This document shows, in pieces, positions 6,100 to 8,074 of a stretch of 8,074 nt of DNA (positions within the stretch are counted from its first letter, which is position 1; every line of letters starts with the position of its first letter). The translations under genes were made by a program, and so were the position numbers. Below the pieces are notes generated by a model, which did not search any database, was not told where the DNA came from, and saw only the letters and a program-made list of their open reading frames with translations. Origin of the DNA: DSFT01 sp032249175 (GTDB taxonomy: Bacteria; Hydrothermota; Hydrothermia; LBFQ01; DSFT01); contig JAVVGK010000068.1 in the NCBI GenBank assembly GCA_032249175.1, forward strand, positions 1 through 8,074, given 5' to 3'.

Positions 6100-6796
6100 A
6101 AGCAACTTGTATTGTATTTATGAAACCATATTCAGAAAGTGATCTTATTCCATAACCAATTTTATACTTTTTAAAATTAATCTCAATTCCTGCTAAAAAT
6201 CCCGTTAATAGATCCTTAGATATGTTAAAGTCGCTATATCTATTTGAATATGAAATATAAAAATTTAAACTTCTTGAAATTGTTTTTTTATAGGCAATAT
6301 TGTAAATAGTTTTATAGCCCAATTCATAAGAGATGTTAATGCTAAAATTTTTATAATTTCCATTTATGCCAAAAATTATGGGTGTGTTAAGTCCAAGATA
6401 ATCAAAAAATAAGTTTAAGTTTAAATTTTTAAATGTTTTTGAATAATATGCTCCAAGGCTTAAATTTAAATCATTTTTAATAATGCTTTCATAATGAACA
6501 TTAAATTTAAAATAGTTTTTATATAATGAGAAGTTTATAAAGTTAGCATAAAATTCGCCGATGAAATTTCCGTTTTCATCAAACTTTTCAATTTTTCCAG
6601 AATTTAAATAATTTAAATAAAAAATTAAATTGTTTTTTAGATTATATGAAATTGAGCCAAAATTTATATCTGCTATGTAATTGCTTACAGAAAAAATAAA
6701 TTTTTCCTTTGGAATAAAAAATTTATCATAGATTTGCTCATAAAGAGAATATCTTATTATTGGTGATTCCATAAATGAAATTAACATTTCAATCAT
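6092..6796 (-). CDS. PorV/PorQ-like outer-membrane beta-barrel protein
   Basis: The 234-residue protein is rich in alternating aromatic and polar strands. The segment GKIEKFDENGNFIGEF (67-82) and the ending YKIGYGIRSLSEYGFINTIQ (211-230) recall PorV/PorQ (UPF0164-type) barrels, in which a DENG loop joins two strands. The family's usual N-terminus, with its GMGGA and NPAGL motifs, is missing, so this is a shortened form or a distant relative. In Bacteroidetes such proteins serve type IX secretion, but related barrels occur without it, so no function is assigned. I choose the ATG at 6796 because TCCT at 6807-6810 (AGGA on the coding strand) is then at good distance; 6802 or 6787 are alternatives, and an upstream start at 6844 would overlap hbd widely. 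A short hydrophobic start (IEMLISFME) may be a signal peptide. It overlaps hbd by 8 bases. Confidence 0.55.
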   Translation of the reverse strand: MIEMLISFMESPIIRYSLYEQIYDKFFIPKEKFIFSVSNYIADINFGSISYNLKNNLIFYLNYLNSGKIEKFDENGNFIGEFYANFINFSLYKNYFKFNVHYESIIKNDLNLSLGAYYSKTFKNLNLNLFFDYLGLNTPIIFGINGNYKNFSINISYELGYKTIYNIAYKKTISRSLNFYISYSNRYSDFNISKDLLTGFLAGIEINFKKYKIGYGIRSLSEYGFINTIQVAYE

Positions 6797-7631
6797 ATTC
6801 ATAAAATCCTTTTTTTGTTTTCCTTCCAAGATAACCTGCTTCAACCATTTTTATTAAAAGTGGAGCAGGTCTATATTTTGGATCTTTAAAGTTTTCATAC
6901 AAAACATTTAAAATATCTAAAACAACATCAAGACCTATTAAATCTGCTAATTGAAGCGGCCCCATTGGATGATTCATACCAAGTTTCATTATATTATCAA
7001 TTGATTCTTTATCAGCAATACCTTCTCCAAGAGCAAATATAGCTTCATTTATTAAAGGCATTAAAATTCTGTTTGATATAAATCCTGGAAAATCTTTAAC
7101 AACAATTGGAACTTTGTCTAAGGTTTTTGAAATTTCAACAATTTTGTTAACTGTTTCATCACTTGTTATAAATCCTTTAACAACTTCAACAAGTTTCATA
7201 ACAGGAACAGGATTAAAAAAGTGCATTCCAATAACATTTTCAGGTCTATTTGTAGCTTTTGATAATCTTGTAATGGATATACTTGAAGTATTACTTGCTA
7301 AAATAACATCTTTCTTAGTTATTTTGTCAAGTTTTGAAAAAATTTCCTTTTTTATTTCTTCTTTTTCTACTACTGCTTCAACAACAAGCTCAACTTCTTT
7401 AAAATCTTCTAAATTTTTTGTTGTTTTTATTCTACTTAAAATTTTTTCTTTATCTTCTAATTTAACAATTCCTTTTTTAATTTGCCTATCAAGATTTTCA
7501 GAAATTGTTTTTATTGCTTTTTGTAAAATTTCATCGGATATATCGCATAAAAGAACATCATATCCATATTGAGCAAAAACATGAGCTATACCATTTCCCA
7601 TAGTTCCTGCTCCTACAACACCAACAAGCAT
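6789..7631 (-). CDS. hbd: 3-hydroxybutyryl-CoA dehydrogenase
   Basis: This 280-residue cytoplasmic enzyme reversibly oxidises 3-hydroxyacyl-CoA to acetoacetyl-CoA with NAD(P), in butyrate-type fermentation or fatty-acid breakdown. The length is that of the bacterial single-function family. The Rossmann motif GAGTMG is at 7-12. The residues equivalent to the catalytic set of the human enzyme are all present: Ser116, His137 (in GMHFFNPVPVMKLVEV), Glu149 and Asn187 (in PGFISNR). The C-terminal helical domain ends with GYLGRKTKKGFYEYD. No thiolase, crotonase or acyl-CoA dehydrogenase gene is visible beside it. It heads the minus-strand cluster and is divergent from dcd. No Shine-Dalgarno precedes the ATG. 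The PaaH-type adipyl-CoA role or a longer-chain substrate cannot be excluded. Confidence 0.95.
   Translation of the reverse strand: MLVGVVGAGTMGNGIAHVFAQYGYDVLLCDISDEILQKAIKTISENLDRQIKKGIVKLEDKEKILSRIKTTKNLEDFKEVELVVEAVVEKEEIKKEIFSKLDKITKKDVILASNTSSISITRLSKATNRPENVIGMHFFNPVPVMKLVEVVKGFITSDETVNKIVEISKTLDKVPIVVKDFPGFISNRILMPLINEAIFALGEGIADKESIDNIMKLGMNHPMGPLQLADLIGLDVVLDILNVLYENFKDPKYRPAPLLIKMVEAGYLGRKTKKGFYEYD
6807..6810 (-). promoter_or_regulatory. Weak Shine-Dalgarno of the PorV-like gene
   Basis: AGGA on the minus strand, within an A-rich stretch of the hbd 3' end, lies 10 bases before the ATG at 6796 and 4 before the ATG at 6802. It favours 6796, since aligned to a full AGGAGG it gives a spacing of 8, close to that of the other genes here. 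Confidence 0.45.
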
Positions 7632-7645
7632 AGTTTTGAAATTTT

Positions 7646-7660
7646 AAAGCACTTTGCTTT
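7646..7660. repeat. Small inverted repeat in the hbd/dcd divergent gap
   Basis: AAAGCA (7646-7651) and TGCTTT (7655-7660) form a 6-bp inverted repeat with a 3-base centre. It lies in the probable hbd leader and touches the -35 box of the dcd promoter. It could be a small leader hairpin or a protein site; the role is unknown. Confidence 0.4.
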
Positions 7661-7687
7661 GATATATAAAAGTTTGTACTTTATAAT
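7659..7687 (+). promoter_or_regulatory. Sigma-70-type promoter for dcd
   Basis: TTGATA (7659-7664, five of six matches to consensus) and a perfect TATAAT (7682-7687) are separated by 17 bases. Transcription should start near 7694-7695, leaving a leader of only about 8-9 bases before the dcd ATG at 7703. No Shine-Dalgarno is present, so initiation on a nearly leaderless mRNA is inferred. Confidence 0.7.
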
Positions 7688-7697
7688 TTTCAAACTT
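7670..7697. repeat. Inverted repeat flanking the dcd -10 box (candidate operator)
   Basis: AAGTTTG (7670-7676) and CAAACTT (7691-7697) are a perfect 7-bp inverted repeat with a 14-base spacer that contains the TATAAT. The arm centres are 21 bp apart, two helical turns, as expected for a dimeric regulator binding one face of the DNA. The regulator is unknown, and it does not look like an NrdR box. Confidence 0.4.
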
Positions 7698-7702
7698 ACA
7701 AA

Positions 7703-8074
7703 ATGGCTCTAAAATCGGACAAATGGATTGAGGAAATGTGTATAAAATATAAAATGATTGAGCCATTTGAAAAGAATCTAATTAGAAAAGGCGTAATTTC
7801 TTATGGTTTATCCTCCTATGGTTATGATATTAGGGTTGCTGATGAGTATTTAATTTTTACAAATGTTTATTCAACAATTGTTGATCCTAAAAATTTTGAT
7901 AACAAATCATTTATATATCATAAAGGCAATTATTGTATAATACCACCAAATTCTTTTGTTTTAGCAAGGAGTGTTGAATATTTTAGAATTCCAAGAAAAG
8001 TTCTTGGTATATGTATTGGTAAAAGCACTTATGCTAGGTGTGGAATTATTGTTAATGTAACGCCATTAGAGCCT
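7703..8074 (+). CDS. dcd: dCTP deaminase, 5' part (runs off the window)
   Basis: The first 124 residues are present and the gene continues past the window edge. The enzyme deaminates dCTP to dUTP in the cytoplasm, feeding dTMP synthesis; some relatives also hydrolyse dUTP to dUMP. The N-terminus MALKSDKWIEEM is typical of the longer bacterial form and supports the ATG. SSYGYDIR (37-44), TIVDPKNFD (58-66), IIPPNSFVLARSVEYFRIP (79-97) and GKSTYARCGIIVNVTPLEP (106-124) are family signatures. Ser108 and Arg112 match E. coli Ser111 and Arg115; the catalytic Glu would lie about 11 residues beyond the window, so activity cannot be confirmed. There is no ribosome site, but a strong promoter sits just upstream. 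It is divergent from hbd. Confidence 0.95.
   Translation, partial: MALKSDKWIEEMCIKYKMIEPFEKNLIRKGVISYGLSSYGYDIRVADEYLIFTNVYSTIVDPKNFDNKSFIYHKGNYCIIPPNSFVLARSVEYFRIPRKVLGICIGKSTYARCGIIVNVTPLEP

Noticed and set aside
6092..6844. Longer PorV-like protein from ATG 6844
   Set aside because: It would overlap the conserved hbd C-terminus by 56 bases and put charged residues before the hydrophobic start; 6796 has the better-placed AGGA.
7114..7572. Plus-strand open frame of 152 codons opposite hbd
   Set aside because: Long only because of hbd codon composition; Ser/Phe-rich antisense product with no family signal.
7632..7702. Clear promoter for hbd on the minus strand
   Set aside because: A TATATA-like box and a TTGAAA exist but are about 20 bases apart; not strong enough to list as a feature.

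Overview
The window is AT-rich bacterial DNA packed with genes, from an organism with an outer membrane. The envelope set (a TonB-dependent receptor, a PorV/PorQ-like barrel and a helix-hairpin-helix/beta-barrel protein) resembles the Fibrobacteres-Chlorobi-Bacteroidetes side of the tree. Low GC, tight packing and very short signal peptides would also suit an uncultured thermophilic lineage such as candidate division WOR-3. That placement is inference; no marker gene here settles it.

Left part (1-4493, plus strand): a thiamine operon. A TPP riboswitch (80-180) and a switching region (181-252) precede thi4 (thiazole synthase), thiC (pyrimidine synthase) and a TonB-dependent outer-membrane receptor whose start overlaps the thiC stop in an ATGA. 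The riboswitch contains mutually exclusive helices that can hide or expose the thi4 Shine-Dalgarno, which points to translational control. Thi4 and ThiC supply the two halves of thiamine, and the receptor is predicted to import thiamine or a precursor across the outer membrane.

Middle and right part (7631-4482, minus strand): a tightly overlapping cluster read as hbd (3-hydroxybutyryl-CoA dehydrogenase), a PorV/PorQ-like barrel, an ADP-ribose-type Nudix hydrolase, and a helix-hairpin-helix/beta-barrel protein. The last gene converges on the receptor gene and the two stop ends overlap by 12 bases, so there is no intergenic terminator.

Right edge (7703-8074, plus strand): the 5' part of dcd (dCTP deaminase), divergent from hbd across a 71-base gap. 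The gap holds a near-consensus promoter so close to the dcd start that the mRNA should be almost leaderless. No RNA gene other than the riboswitch, and no IS element, CRISPR array or tRNA, was seen. Bases 1-79 are AT-rich and carry nothing I can name with confidence.
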